Numbered from the stretch's first letter, positions 11,816 to 22,221 are shown. The stretch is DNA of 64,000 bases from Candidatus Gracilibacteria bacterium GN02-872 (GCA_003260325.1 MOLU01000002.1:62001-126000); one strand, 5' to 3'. Notes: generated from the letters alone by a model not told the origin. Program-made: numbers and translations.

Positions 11816-12565
11816 ATGGAAAAGAAATTTTCTTTTGTTTTAAATTTGCTATTTGACTTATTTTATGTCTGTTTAGCTCTTTTTGTGTTTTGATATTTTA
11901 ATTATTCTCTTTACTGAATAATCTTATCTTGAGATACTGACTTGATTTTAAGAACAGTTTATTTTGTCTGAAATCCTATTTTATTTTTATTGATTTTATC
12001 TATTTTTTGAGGAAAATACAAATCTTTCATTATAAATACGATTTTTGTTCTTACATCTATTCTTTTCACTTGAATATTTGCTTTTGCGTTTTTTGATGCT
12101 TATATGTATGCAGTTTTGTTATATTCTCTAGCTGGAATTGAATTTTTTAATTTTTGAGCAGTAATAAAAGTTTCTTTTCCAACTGTCCTTACTGTTTCTG
12201 GAATGCTTCTTTGACTAACTCTTTCAAAAAAATCAAAAATATTGCCTTTAATTATTTTATGATTTTCAGTTTGATTATTTTATTTTATTCCACTTTTTGA
12301 GTGAATTTATCTTTGAATTCTAGATTACTGATGAATAAGATGAATAGAAGTAAAAAATAAATTCTTTTTTTCAGTCAGTTATTTGATAATTTGTTTTTTG
12401 TTTTTCTTTTTTTTACTATTTTTTGCTCATAAAAAAGAAAAAATTGAAACAATTTCTGAAGAAAATCTAGATTCTAACGCAGAGGAAAATTCCTCAGATT
12501 CTGAAAAACAAAATGAAATTTCTAAAGAAAATTTAGAAAAAGAGGAAGAAAAAGCTATTTCATAA
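11816..12565 (+). CDS. Polytopic membrane protein with acidic C-terminal tail
   Basis: A 249-residue protein with about seven hydrophobic segments between residues 10 and 205, then a 45-residue cytosolic-looking tail very rich in Glu and Ser (SEENLDSNAEENSSDSEKQN). I do not recognise the family. The tail resembles no transporter motif. It precedes yvcK by 63 bp in the same orientation but a separate promoter is possible in the gap. Many glycines are TGA. Confidence 0.8.
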
Positions 12566-12628
12566 AAATATTTTTTGTATTTTTTTCAAAATCGTTATAA
12601 TATCTAAGTTTAAAACTAAAAATAAATT

Positions 12629-13636
12629 ATGAAAGATAGTATAAATATCTCTGTGATAGGTTGATGAAGCTGAACTTTTAATGTTTTGTATTGATTAAAA
12701 AAAGTAGAACTTGATAAAGAAAAAAATTTAGCTGCAATTATTGCAATGACTGATTCTGGTGGAACAACTTGATATATTCGTGATAAATATTGAGTTTTAC
12801 CTCCTTGAGATATCAGAAGATGAATTGCTGCCTTGGCTGAAAACACATGATTTGTGAGAAAATTATTTGAGTATAAATTTGACTGAGAAGAATGAGTTAT
12901 TTGATGAAATAAAATAGGAAATATCTTACTTACAGCTTTAAATGATATAACTTGAAGTTTTGAAGCTGGACTTGATGAAGCTTGTAAAATGTTTAGAGTA
13001 AAGGGAAAAGTGATTCCTGTTACTTTGGAAGATGTACATTTGTGAGTTAGATTTGAGGATGGGACTGAAGTTATTTGAGAAAAAAATATTGATGTAAGTA
13101 GTAAAAATAGTGAAGAAAAAACTCACAATGTTGATCAAAATATAGTTGATGCATTTCTTGTTTGAGGAGAGTGAAAAATCAATCCAAAAGCTTATGATAC
13201 TCTTGTTTCTTCAGATATTATAATTATTTGACCTGGAGATTTTTATACTTCAATTGTTCCAAATCTACTTTCTCCTGGTATGAAAGAGGCTTTAGCAAAG
13301 ACAGATGCTACGATTATTTATGTTTGTAATATAATGGCTGATTTATGAGAAACTACGCATTATGAGCTTCCAGATTTTATAAAAAATATTGAAAAATACG
13401 CTTGAGAAGTTATTGATTATGTTTTTGTAAATAATTGACATATTTCTGATGATTTAGTTGCAAAATATAAACTTGAGTGAAAGAAACCAGTAAAACTAAA
13501 GGCTGAACACGATTTTTCTTGAAAAAAATATAAAATTGTAGAAAGAGATTTTCTTGATGAGAGTGATTTAGTAAGGCATAGTCCAACTAAATTAGCAAAA
13601 ACTATAGTTGATATAATTGAAGGATGGATAAAATAA
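12629..13636 (+). CDS. yvcK: YvcK/GlmR family protein (CofD-like fold)
   Basis: YvcK (GlmR) binds UDP-GlcNAc and helps steer carbon to cell-wall precursors, affecting cell shape on gluconeogenic substrates. The family N-terminus is unmistakable: VIGGGSGTFNVLYGLKK, then MTDSGGTTGYIRDKYG and LPPGDIRRGIAAL. Of the GGGSG loop, three glycines are TGA. Later blocks FLVGGEGKINP, IIIIGPGDFYTS and CNIMADLGETTHY also match. The product is 335 residues, typical length. It is followed by a weak hairpin and T-runs. No rapZ or whiA homologue adjoins it, unlike in Firmicutes. Confidence 0.95.
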
Positions 13637-13654
13637 ATCCATTCTTTTTTTATC
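13622..13654 (+). terminator. Probable intrinsic terminator of yvcK
   Basis: ATGGAT ... ATCCAT, overlapping the yvcK stop codon, is followed by two T-runs. The stem is only about 6-7 bp, so the call is moderate. From here to 13810 I see no convincing gene. Confidence 0.5.
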
Positions 13655-13810
13655 TTTTTTTGATATGAAAAGTTTCTAAAAATCTTTTGTATTCACAAAC
13701 TCAATATTTGGCTCTCCAAAAACTTTAATAATATTTTTTTATACTTTTTAGCAGCATCAAAATAATCAATAATTAAAATTTATTGACAAAATAAAAAATA
13801 TTCTTAAAAA

Positions 13811-13840
13811 CAAAAAAGCTAGATAATTATAAATTATCTA
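13811..13840 (-). terminator. Terminator of the small helical gene
   Basis: Inverted repeat TAGATAATT-ATA-AATTATCTA at 13820-13840; on the minus strand it is followed by a T-run. It overlaps the stop codon of the gene at 13827-14018. Confidence 0.75.
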
Positions 13841-14018
13841 ACTCTTTTTCTAGATTTTTTAATTCTTTCATTTCTAAGTCCATTTCTCAAGAATTTTCCA
13901 TTTCTTCAAGTTTTTTCCTCGCTTTTTCTCTATTTTTCTCAAGTTGCTTGATATAAGCTCTCAGTTGGGCTTTTGTCATGAATGGTTTACTTCAAGCAGG
14001 TGCAAATTCTGATGCCAT
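13827..14018 (-). CDS. Small charged helical protein
   Basis: A 63-residue protein (MASEFAPAGSKPFMTKAQLR ...) whose second half is a Lys/Glu-rich predicted coiled coil (KQLEKNREKARKKLEEMENS). It uses TGA for glycine twice, so it is a native-dialect gene. It follows recR by 58 bp in the same direction, with its own terminator. Function unknown; the length and helical character would suit a small adaptor or nucleoid-associated protein, but nothing specific supports that. Confidence 0.7.
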
Positions 14019-14076
14019 AATCACTTTTTAACAAATATTTAAATATATTTTAACATTTTTTTAACAACTTGTCAAA

Positions 14077-14685
14077 TTATACTTCTTTTCTTTCTTTCAA
14101 AGCATTTATCAAAGTGATATTATCCGCATACTCTAGGTATCAACTAGAAAGTCATCTGCTTAATTTAGTTATTTTTGTTTTGTATTTTAATTTTCTTTTT
14201 TCTATTTCTTCAATTATGTAGTTGCTTGTTGCTTCTCATTCTATATTTGGATTTGTAGCAAGAATTATTTCGACATTGTTTTCCGCATTTTCTATTCTTT
14301 CAAAAAGTTCTTTAAATTTTAAATCTCAGATAAAAACTCAGTTTATCGGAGAAATAGCTCCCCCTAAAATATGATATTTTCCTTTAAAAATCCCTGATTC
14401 CTCAATCATCACCATATCAAGATACTCTTCCACAACGGCAATTGTGTTTTCATCTCTGTTTTGTGATTTGCAAATATTACAAAAATCTTCACCTAAATCA
14501 CAAAGAGAAAAACAGTTTTTACAAAATCAAATTTTTGATTTTATGTTTTTGATGCTATCTGAGAGATTTTCATTGAAATTTTGGTTTGAATTTAGCAAAA
14601 AAAATGCTAGTTTTGTAGCAGATTTTTCTCAGATTCAAGGTAAATAAGTGATAGAATTTATAAGTCTTTCCAATTCTTTTGGCAT
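14077..14685 (-). CDS. recR: Recombination mediator protein RecR
   Basis: RecR works with RecO (and RecF) to load RecA on single-stranded DNA. The sequence has the N-terminal helix-hairpin-helix (TYLPGIGEKSATKLAFF), a C4 zinc finger (CKNC ... CNIC around residues 56-70) and the Toprim domain (AVVEEYLDMVMIEESG then YHILGGAISP). Length 202 residues is canonical. Gly in GIGEKS and elsewhere is partly TGA. It is not next to dnaX or a YbaB gene as in many bacteria. A small helical gene follows downstream. Confidence 0.97.
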
Positions 14686-14756
14686 AAATATTTTCAAAAT
14701 TTATTTTTTAACAAAAGAAATTATATAAAAAAAAATATTTTTATCAAGAAATAAAA

Positions 14757-14792
14757 AATAAAAAAATCCTTTCTCTAAAAAGAAGGGATTTT
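14757..14792 (-). terminator. Terminator downstream of the rsmH-ftsL unit
   Basis: On the minus strand AAAATCCCTTCT, a short loop and AGAAAGGATTTT are followed by T residues; one bulge or mismatch in the stem. It lies 16 bp after the stop of the ftsL-like gene. Confidence 0.75.
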
Positions 14793-14807
14793 GCCTTTAT
14801 ATGCGAA

Positions 14808-15155
14808 TTATTTTTTGTAAACGTATTGTATATTTTCTTTTATTACTAAAAAATTTGGATCTTCAACTTTTTCCATAAATTTCAAATCATCATCAGTCAT
14901 TATATTTGAAAGACTTTCTAGTTCAGCTATTTTTACTTCTAGCCTTTCTCTTTCCATCAACAAATTCCTCTTTTGTAGTTCAAGCTCAATTATGTTATAT
15001 CATTTTGTTGCGTTTACATTTAGTATCCAGATGTAATATAACAATAGCAATACGATTATAGTTAAAAGAGCGATATAAGTATAGTTTACTCAGAAATTAA
15101 ACTTTTCTTTCTCTTTTTTTCTTTTACTAAAAAAATTTCTACTGAAATCTTCCAT
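14808..15155 (-). CDS. FtsL-like septum protein
   Basis: A 115-residue single-pass membrane protein: basic cytosolic N-terminus (FSRNFFSKRKKEKEKF), one transmembrane helix (about residues 28-48, IALLTIIVLLLLYYIWI), then an extracytoplasmic helical/coiled-coil segment (LELQKRNLLMERERLEVKI). This topology plus its position 43 bp after rsmH is that of ftsL in the division and cell wall cluster. FtsL-type proteins diverge strongly, so the assignment rests on synteny and architecture. No ftsI or mra genes follow. Confidence 0.7.
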
Positions 15156-15198
15156 TACTACTTTTTGGCTCACGGTTAGTATTTTTTAAGAAATAATT

Positions 15199-16140
15199 TT
15201 AAATTTTTTCTGCAAATCTAGCTTTTGCACTTCTACTTCTTTTGTTGTTTGTTATTTCCTCTTGAGTTGGTAAAATAGGTTTTTTGTTTAATAATTTTAG
15301 AGATTTTTTGTGATTACAGCTGCAAATTAAATCTTCGCAAATACAATCTCTGCTCTCTCTTTTAAAAATTTGTTTTGTAGCTCTGTCTTCCAAAGAATGA
15401 AAACTTATAACAAAAATTATTCATCATTTTTCAAGTAATTTTATTGCATCATTTAAAGATTCTTCAATCGCATCTATTTCACCATTTACTTCTATTCTTA
15501 TTGCCTGAAAAATTCTTGATTTTGTTTTTGGACTCCCTCAGACAAGCTCACTCAAATCAGAAGTTGTCTTTAGTCTTGACTTCTTCCTTTGCTCAATAAT
15601 TCTTTTTGAAATCTTGTTTGCTTGTGGCTCTTCTCAGTATTTTAAAAATATTTCTCTAAGTTCAGAAGCTGTGTAAGAATTTACAATATCTTCAGCTGTT
15701 TTTCCCTTGCTTTTGTCAAGTCTCATATCAAGAGGTCAGTTTTGCATAAAACTAAATCATCTTTCAGCTTCATCTAAGTGTAGGGAAGATAATCATAAAT
15801 CATAATAAATTCCTGTTATTTTTTCTATTCAAATTTTTTCTAATTCTTTTTTTAAATTTTTAAAATTTGAATTTATAAAAAATACTTCAACTTTATTTTT
15901 TTTAGAAATATTTTCTAGTCTGATTTTAGCTAATTCTAGATTTTTTGCATCAGCATCAAATCAAATAAAGATATCTCAAGCATTCAACCTTTCAATAATT
16001 TTGCTTGCGTGTCATCACATTCACAAAGTGCAGTCTACAATTATATTTTTTTTATTATCAAATACTTTTATTGCGTCAACCAATTCATTTAGTAAAACAG
16101 AAGTATGTTTCTTTTCAATTTCATTTATTTCAGGAAGCAT
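15199..16140 (-). CDS. rsmH: 16S rRNA (cytosine-1402-N4)-methyltransferase
   Basis: RsmH methylates N4 of C1402 in 16S rRNA, near the P site, using SAM. Signature blocks are [28 protein letters not shown] (SAM-binding), [27 protein letters not shown] and [17 protein letters not shown] Cys cluster [10 protein letters not shown] follows near the C-terminus. Length 313 residues is normal. It is directly upstream of an ftsL-like gene, as in the dcw cluster; mraZ is missing from the upstream side, where a divergent sufC lies 276 bp away. Confidence 0.97.
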
Positions 16141-16376
16141 TTGAAAAATGTTAAAAAAATGTTAATATGTAAAATTTCAACTCTTTGTTTAGCAAAATCT
16201 TACCTATATTTTTAATCTTTTTTTCAATTAAGTCAAATCAATATTACAAATATCACTAGACAAATCAAAAATTTATTTTATCTATATAAAGCTTTTTAAA
16301 AATAGTTTTTAACAACTTATTAACATTTCGCTTATTTGTCTTATTTTTTTGAAATAAAACTTGATTTTTTTGAAAT

Positions 16377-16393
16377 ATTACTAAAATAGTAAT
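16377..16393. promoter_or_regulatory. Perfect 7-bp inverted repeat upstream of sufC
   Basis: ATTACTA-AAA-TAGTAAT lies 24 bp before the sufC ATG, just where a promoter -10 region would be. It is a candidate operator, possibly for the Rrf2-type regulator encoded at 21702. The remaining 236 bp to rsmH are AT-rich with no gene. Confidence 0.4.
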
Positions 16394-16416
16394 GTTTTAA
16401 TTTTTAATAATGATAA

Positions 16417-17160
16417 ATGATAAAAATTGAAGATTTGTATATTTGAATTTGAGAAATAGAAATCTTGAACTGAATTAGTTTACAATTTGAAAAAGGTAAA
16501 AATTATTGTTTACTTTGAAAAAACTGAAGTGGAAAATCAAGTTTATCTGCATTTTTGATGTGACACCCAAAATACGAATATATATCTTGAAAAGTAGAAA
16601 TAAATTGAAAAAATTTGATTGATTTGAGTCCAGATGAAAGAAGTGCTGAGTGAATTTTTTTATCTTTTCAAAATGTTCCTGAAATCAAGTGAATCAAACT
16701 TTGAGAATATTTGAGAACTATTTATAACATTCACTTAAAAAACAAAAATCCTGAACAAAAAGATATAAGTCCATTTATTTTTAACAGATTTGTAAAAAAA
16801 TATTTAGAAGAACTTCATATTGATGAAAAATTTTTAGAAAGAGATTTAAATGTTTGATTTTCAGGTTGAGAAAAAAGAAAAATTGAAATTTTACAAATGA
16901 AGCTTATTTGACCAAAATACATAATTCTTGATGAAATAGACTCTGGTTTAGATTTAGATGCTTTTAAATCAGTTTGTAAACTTCTAAAAAATTTAGACAG
17001 TGAAAACAATACTTTTATCATAATCACTCACTATTTCAAAATTTTGGATTATCTAGAAATAGACAAAGTTTATGTTATGAAAGACTGAAAAATATTTAAA
17101 GAATGAGGAAAAAACTTGATTGATTATATAAAGGAAAACTGATATGAGGATTTAAAATAA
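16417..17160 (+). CDS. sufC: SUF iron-sulfur assembly ATPase SufC
   Basis: ABC-type ATPase that drives the SufBCD scaffold. Walker A is LLGKNGSGKSS near residue 33-43, the signature GFSGGEKRKIEILQM, and the Walker B ILDEIDSGLDLDA with the SufC-specific ending. Length 247 residues is typical. The second in-frame ATG (16417) was chosen because ATGATAAAAATTGAA gives the standard SufC beginning (IKIEDL). Several glycines in these motifs are TGA. It is separated from sufB by a small minus-strand gene, an unusual break in the usual sufCBD run. Confidence 0.97.
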
Positions 17161-17162
17161 AA

Positions 17163-17184
17163 AAAGACCTATTTCTAGGTCTTT
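17163..17184. terminator. Bidirectional terminator after sufC
   Basis: AAAGACCTA-TTTC-TAGGTCTTT, flanked by an A-run and a T-rich tract, between converging sufC (+) and the small membrane gene (-). Confidence 0.85.
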
Positions 17185-17205
17185 CTCAATACTTAATGAT
17201 AAGGT

Positions 17206-17403
17206 TTAAAGCTCATCTTCAAATATTGAGTCCATTATATTTCTTACAACACTAAGTATTGCAATTACACCAAAGACTATTAAGGTGTACATAACTGTCT
17301 TCACAATGTCTCCTCCAGATAATCTGGAAGTAGCATACATTATAAAGACAACTAATAGCAGTGTTCCTGAAGGAAATCTACTATCATCATTTGCTTCTTT
17401 CAT
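17206..17403 (-). CDS. Small two-helix membrane protein without UGA codons
   Basis: A 65-residue protein with two hydrophobic stretches (about residues 14-26 and 37-54) ending in the acidic EDEL. All four glycines are GGN; none is TGA, unlike the surrounding suf genes. A strong Shine-Dalgarno (AAAGGAGAT, 5-7 nt before ATG) precedes it, again unlike neighbours. It is inserted against the direction of the suf genes and has its own promoter (17441-17468) and terminator. I do not recognise a family. The features match the small-gene array at 40.3-42.6 kb and suggest transfer from a standard-code bacterium. Confidence 0.85.
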   Translation of the reverse strand: MKEANDDSRFPSGTLLLVVFIMYATSRLSGGDIVKTVMYTLIVFGVIAILSVVRNIMDSIFEDEL

Positions 17404-17440
17404 ATTTTATCTCCTTTTCATTTATTGAAAAAGCGGCACA

Positions 17441-17468
17441 ATTATGTATTTTTTTAAGATAAAGTCAA
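17441..17468 (-). promoter_or_regulatory. Promoter of the small membrane gene
   Basis: On the minus strand TTGACT (17468-17463), 16 bp spacer, CATAAT (17446-17441), 38 bp upstream of the ATG. Confidence 0.65.
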
Positions 17469-17577
17469 ATTTTTTTTGAAAAATATTAATTTTACTGATT
17501 ATATTCAATAAAAAAGGAAAAATATTTACTAAAAAATTTTAAAAACTAAAAAATTATAATTTCAAACTAAAAAAATT

Positions 17578-18978
17578 ATGTCAGATCCACACAATATTAA
17601 TGTAACTGAAAGCTGGTCTTTTTCTGATGATATCAAATACACAATCGAAGTTAAGCCTTGAATAAATGAACAAATTGTCAGACAAATAAGTCAAGCAAAT
17701 AATGAGCCAGAGTGGATGCTTGATCTTAGACTAAAAGCTCTAAAAATATTTGAAGAAAAGGAAATTCCTAAATGGTGACCAGATTTATCAGACCTTGACT
17801 TAGATTCAATTTATTATTTTGCAAAGCCAGAATGAGCTTGAAATAACAAGAGCTGGGATGATGTTCCAGAAAAAATAAAAAATACTTTTGATAGACTTGG
17901 TATTCCAGAAGCTGAAAAAAAAGCTTTGGCTTGAGTTTGAGCTCAGTATGATAGTGAAGTTGTTTATCATAACTTAAAAGAAGAGTTAGTAAAAGAGTGA
18001 GTTATTTTTGATGATATGAGTCACGCACTGACTCATCATAGTGATTTGGTAAAAAAATATTTTTCAAAATGTATAAATATTTCAGATCATAAATTTTCTG
18101 CTTTGCATTACGCAGTTTGGAGTTGAGGAACATTTTTATATGTTCCAAAATGAGTAAAAGTAAAAGAACCTTTACAAGCTTATTTTAGAATGAACGCAAA
18201 GGCTTGAGGACAATTTGAACATACAATTATAGTTATTGAAGACGATGCTTCTGCACATTATATAGAATGATGTAGTGCTCCAAAATTTGATAAAAATTCA
18301 CTTCATGCTTGAGCTGTTGAGATATTTCTTGATAAAAATGCTTCAATGAGATATTCTTCAGTAGAAAACTGGAGTTTGGATACTTACAATTTAAATACAA
18401 AAAGAGCAATAGTTTGAGAAAATTCTTATATGGAATGGGTTTCTTGAAATATGTGAAGTAGAACAACGATGCTTTATCCTTGTAGTATTTTAGTTTGAGA
18501 TAACAGTAAAACTGATTTTTTGTGACTTGCTTTTGCTTCAAAATGACAAAATCAAGATATAGGTTCAAAAGTAATTCATATTGGTAAAAACACAACGTCA
18601 AATATAGTTTCAAAATCTATTTCAAAAAGTTGATGAATCTCAACTTATAGAGGTCTTGTTGATGTGAAGCCTCAAGCTACTTGAGCAGTTACAAAAATAG
18701 AGTGTGAAGCTCTTCTTTTGGATGAATTTTCTATTTCAGATACTATTCCTGATATCAGAGTTTCAAATACTGACAGCATAGTTGCTCACGAAGCTTCTGC
18801 TGGAAAGATAGATGAAGAAGAATTATTTTATTTACAATCAAGATGAATATCACAAGAGGAAGCTGAGGCAATGATTGTAAATTGATTTTTGAGTCCAGTT
18901 ATGAAGGAACTTCCGCTTGAATATGCTTCAGAAATGAATGTTTTAATTACTATGGAAATGGAAGGAAGTATTTGATAA
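17578..18978 (+). CDS. sufB: SUF scaffold subunit SufB
   Basis: SufB is the main subunit of the SufBCD complex on which iron-sulfur clusters are built. Characteristic blocks are [28 protein letters not shown], the beta-helix core ([19 protein letters not shown]), [29 protein letters not shown] and the C-terminal [19 protein letters not shown]. The catalytic-type Cys appears in [10 protein letters not shown]. Length 466 residues is normal. The gene ends ATT-TGA-TAA, i.e. Gly then stop. sufD follows 29 bp later. Confidence 0.98.
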
Positions 18979-19007
18979 AAATTTTATAAAAATAATTTAA
19001 AAAATAG

Positions 19008-19688
19008 ATGACAATGCAAATAACAAAATCTTGATTTTACAATTTAGAAGATTTTTGAGAAATTTCTAGGTTTGAAATATCCGATTGACTAAAAATAATA
19101 GCTTTGGATAACTGAAAAACAAGCAAAGAAATAATTGTTTGAAAAGATGTTGATTTAAAAATTTGTTGATTTCTTGAAAAAGAAGAAAATTACGAAATTG
19201 TTTTTAGACAAGTTTGAGAAAAATCAAATTTAGAAGTAAATTATCTAAACTTAGCTAAAAATTCAGAAAAGATAAAAGCAAAAATTCATAGTAAAATCGA
19301 AAGCAACTTTTCTCAAAGCGATGTTTTTGTTTCATCTATTTGCTGAGACAATTGAGAAGTTGATTTAGACTGAATTATTGAACTTGCTCCAAACTTCAGA
19401 AAAATGGCTTGACACTTGACTGAAGAAAATATTTTTCTTTGAGACAAGGGAAGAGTTAGATGAATTCCTGCTTTGCTTGTAAAATCAAACGAAGTTGAAG
19501 CAAGCCATGCTTGTAAAATCGAAAAAATCTCGGAAGAAGATTTGTTTTATTTGAGAAGTAGATGAATCGATAAACAAAATGCATCTTTTATTTTGGTTGA
19601 GTCAAAAGTAAAAAATATTTTTAAAAATATGGAAAACGAGGAAATTTATCCAGATCTGATAGAAAAAATCCTTTGAAAAATATTTTAA
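19008..19688 (+). CDS. sufD: Short SUF scaffold subunit SufD
   Basis: The C-terminal block VEASHACKIEKISEEDLFYL then RSRGI is diagnostic of SufB/SufD, with the conserved His-Ala in SHACKI, and the partner position after sufB makes it SufD. At 226 residues it is about half the length of E. coli SufD (423) and keeps a reduced beta-helix. Two ATGs (19008 and 19014) are both possible starts; the first is used here. Glycine is overwhelmingly TGA. It should pair with SufB and SufC at the membrane-free scaffold. Confidence 0.9.
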
Positions 19689-19775
19689 TTTATGTAAAAA
19701 AATTGTAAAGAATTTGATTTATTTCATTTTAAAAATATAATTTTCCACGTGAATTTATCTTAATAATACAAAAAT

Positions 19776-20426
19776 ATGAAAAAAATATTTACTATTCTAG
19801 CTTTGAGTTTTTGAATAATTTCTCTAACTAATGCAGAAAACATAACTGTAAATTCTTGAAAAGTAGAAGCTACTGTTAAAGTTTCTTCTACTTGAGCAAC
19901 AACTTCAACTTGATGAACTTCAAGCACTTGAACTCATGAAACTGATACTATAAAAACAGCTTCTTGATCAGCAGATCAAACTCCAATTGAAAATGCTGTT
20001 TATACTTATTATTACGGACAAACTTGTCCTCACTGTCAAGAAGTTGCAAAATATTTTGAGAGTGTTTGATGAACAGAAAAGATAAATATGGACAAAAGAG
20101 AAGTTTGGAACAATAGAGACAATGCACAAAAAATGGCTGAAGATCTAAAAAAGCTTTGACTAGAAAATGATACAAATATTTGAGTTCCTTTTTTAGTTAT
20201 AAATCAATGATGAAAACTTTCTTATTTAAGCGGATCTAGCCAAATTATTTCTCACTTTGAATCAATTCTTTGAAAATATGATTCTAAAAAAATTACTGAA
20301 AATGAAAACATAAAATCTGAAAAAAAAGCTGAAGAAAAAAGCTCAAGAAAACAAATTTTCTTTTTTATTATGATTCTTTGCGCAATTATTATTCCAGCTG
20401 CAATTATTATTCCTAAGAAAAAATAA
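19776..20426 (+). CDS. Exported thioredoxin-like protein with CPHC motif and C-terminal anchor
   Basis: The product (216 residues) has a signal peptide (ending near LTNAEN), a Ser/Thr/Gly-rich linker (residues about 35-70), then a thioredoxin-like region with YYYGQTCPHCQEVAKYF and the cis-Pro-like GVPFLVINQGG. A terminal transmembrane segment (FFFIMILCAIIIPAAIIIP) follows. CPHC is the DsbA-type active site. Its stop is 2 bp before the start of the CcdA-like gene, so the two are co-transcribed and likely form an electron-relay pair: thiol oxidoreductase outside, transmembrane reductase beside it. Confidence 0.9.
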
Positions 20427-20428
20427 TT

Positions 20429-21274
20429 ATGAAAAGAAAATATATAATTTCTTTACTCATACTTATTGTCGTTTTGGTTTTGTTTTACTTTCTAGATAAA
20501 ATATTTCCAGTAAAAGATATTTTAAGCTCAATGAAATCTGATTCTTTGTTTTGAAGACTTTCTTTTTTCTTGATTTTGATTCCTTCTGCAATTGCTGATA
20601 GTATAAATCCTTGTGAGTTTGCTGTTATGTTTATTTTACTGAATTCGGTGATGAAATGACAACAATCAAAGAAAAAAGTAATTGCAGTTTGAAGTGCTTT
20701 TATTTTGGCTGTATTTTTGAGTTATTTTTTGATGTGACTAGGTCTTTATAATGCTTTGACTTACATTCCTTGATGAACAGATGTAGTTAAACTTATAGCA
20801 TGAATTTTATGAGTTCTTGTTTGACTAGCAAGTTTGAAAGATTATTTCTGGTATTGAAAGCTCTTCAAATTTGAAGTTCCTGATTCTTGGAGACCAAAAA
20901 TGAAAAAACTTATCAGAAAAATAACTTCACCAATTTGAGGTTTTTTAATATGAATCCTGATTTCACTTTTCTTATTGCCTTGCACATCAGGTCCTTATAT
21001 AACAATTCTTTGATACTTATCTTCAGAAAGCTCTAGTTTGAGCACTTGGTGATATATTTATTTGTTTATATATAACATAATATTTATTTTACCAATGATT
21101 GCTATTTTGATGATAGTTTTGCTTTGAGCAAGGGATGTTTGAGAACTTCAAGAAATGAAAGAAATTCATGTAGAAAAACTTCATCTTATAACTTGAATAG
21201 TTATGCTTTTGCTTTCAGCATACATTTTCTATGATTTATATAATACTTGAGCATTTGAAAGAATTTTTTGATAA
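20429..21274 (+). CDS. CcdA/DsbD-like transmembrane thiol transporter
   Basis: A 281-residue polytopic protein with about seven transmembrane helices. The first conserved block is SAIADSINPCEFAVMFILL and the second LFLLPCTSGPYITILG; these two Cys-Pro or Pro-Cys loops are the redox pair of the CcdA/DsbD family, which passes electrons across the membrane. A signal-anchor helix begins the protein. It lies 2 bp after the thioredoxin-like gene, in the same transcript. Ends with TGA (Gly) then TAA. Which substrate is reduced is unknown. Confidence 0.88.
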
Positions 21275-21296
21275 AATATTTTTTAATTTTGGTTAA

Positions 21297-21695
21297 ATGT
21301 ATAATGATTTGATAACATTTTATAGTAAAACTCCACCAAATAAATGAGTTTTAAAAGATTATACTGTAAAGCATTATGAGGACAATAGTGTTTGTTGAGA
21401 TGATTTAGAAGTTTACTTAAAAATAGAGGATAATAAAGTTACAGATTTCTCTTTTCAAGGAGATACTGCAATTATAACAACAGCTTGTGCTTCTATTTTT
21501 TGAGAAAATATTATTTGAATGTCTTTGGAAGAAATTTTAGAAAAAGATTATGATTATATAGAGTCTCTTATAGGAATGCCTGTTTCAAGTAGAAGAAGAA
21601 ATGCAGCAGTTTTAGGACTTTTAACTACTATAAATGCTATACATAAATATTTAAATGACGGAAAAATACTAGATTTTGATGATTTGATAAACTAA
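21297..21695 (+). CDS. NifU/SufU-like iron-sulfur scaffold homologue with altered cysteines
   Basis: The 132-residue protein starts MYNDLITFYSKTPPNKGVLK and contains NSVCGDDLEVYLKIED and VTDFSFQGDTAIITTACASI, matching the IscU/SufU fold. Canonical members have three cluster-ligand cysteines. Here the first (VCGD) is present, but the second (usually GxGC) reads GDTA, with a Cys displaced six residues downstream (TTACAS), and the third (usually near RxxCA) reads RRRNAAVL. So only two cysteines remain. It lies directly before the Rrf2 regulator and after sufBD, consistent with a role in SUF assembly. Confidence 0.85.
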
Positions 21696-21701
21696 ATTTT
21701 T

Positions 21702-22106
21702 ATGTTAAAACTTTCAAAAAAATGAAATTATGCTTTGAAAACTATTATTTATCTTGCAAACTCAGGAAATAATAGTTTTTTAAAAATCGCAACAATTTCT
21801 AAAGATTTAAATATTTCAGAGTCTTTACTTAGAAGAATCATTTCGGAGCTTGAAAAATCTGGAATAGTAAAGACAACAAAAGGAAGAAATTGATGAATTC
21901 AGATTTGAAAAAACTTTTCAGAAATATCTGTTTTTGATGTTTTACTAGCTGTTGATGAAGAACTTGGAATCACAGATTGTACAAAGTGATTATTCTGTGA
22001 GAATCAGCAGAATTGTGATACTACAACAGTTTATAAGAATCTTCAAAAATGATTTAACTGAATTTTAAAATTATATACTCTTGACAAAATAGCTAAGAAT
22101 AAATAA
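21702..22106 (+). CDS. Rrf2-family regulator with cluster-binding cysteines
   Basis: A 134-residue winged-helix regulator: SKKGNYALKTIIYLANSG at the N-terminus, the helix-turn-helix SKDLNISESLLRRIISELEK, and the wing TTKGRNGGIQIGK. It carries DCTKGLFCENQQNC, a C-x5-C-x5-C triplet identical in spacing to the iron-sulfur ligands of IscR. It is therefore likely a cluster sensor controlling the suf genes with which it is linked (gap of 6 bp from the scaffold gene). Two inverted repeats, at 16377-16393 and 22174-22195, are candidate operators. Confidence 0.93.
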
Positions 22107-22173
22107 ATTTGTTATTTTATTATTTCTTAATAATTACATAAAAACTTTTGATAAAGTTATATTTATAATATTT

Positions 22174-22195
22174 GAGATAACTTCATTGTTATCTC
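22174..22195. promoter_or_regulatory. Perfect 8-bp inverted repeat downstream of the Rrf2 gene
   Basis: GAGATAAC-TTCATT-GTTATCTC, between the Rrf2 gene and the hypothetical at 22222. It is not followed by a T-run, so operator is more likely than terminator. A TATAAT-like sequence lies just upstream. Confidence 0.45.
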
Positions 22196-22221
22196 CTAGG
22201 TTTAGTAAAAATCTAATTTCT

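Noticed and set aside
13640..13810. Open minus-strand stretch reading DYFDAAKKYKKIL...
   Set aside because: No start codon, no ribosome site, ends without context; could be gene decay but cannot be supported.
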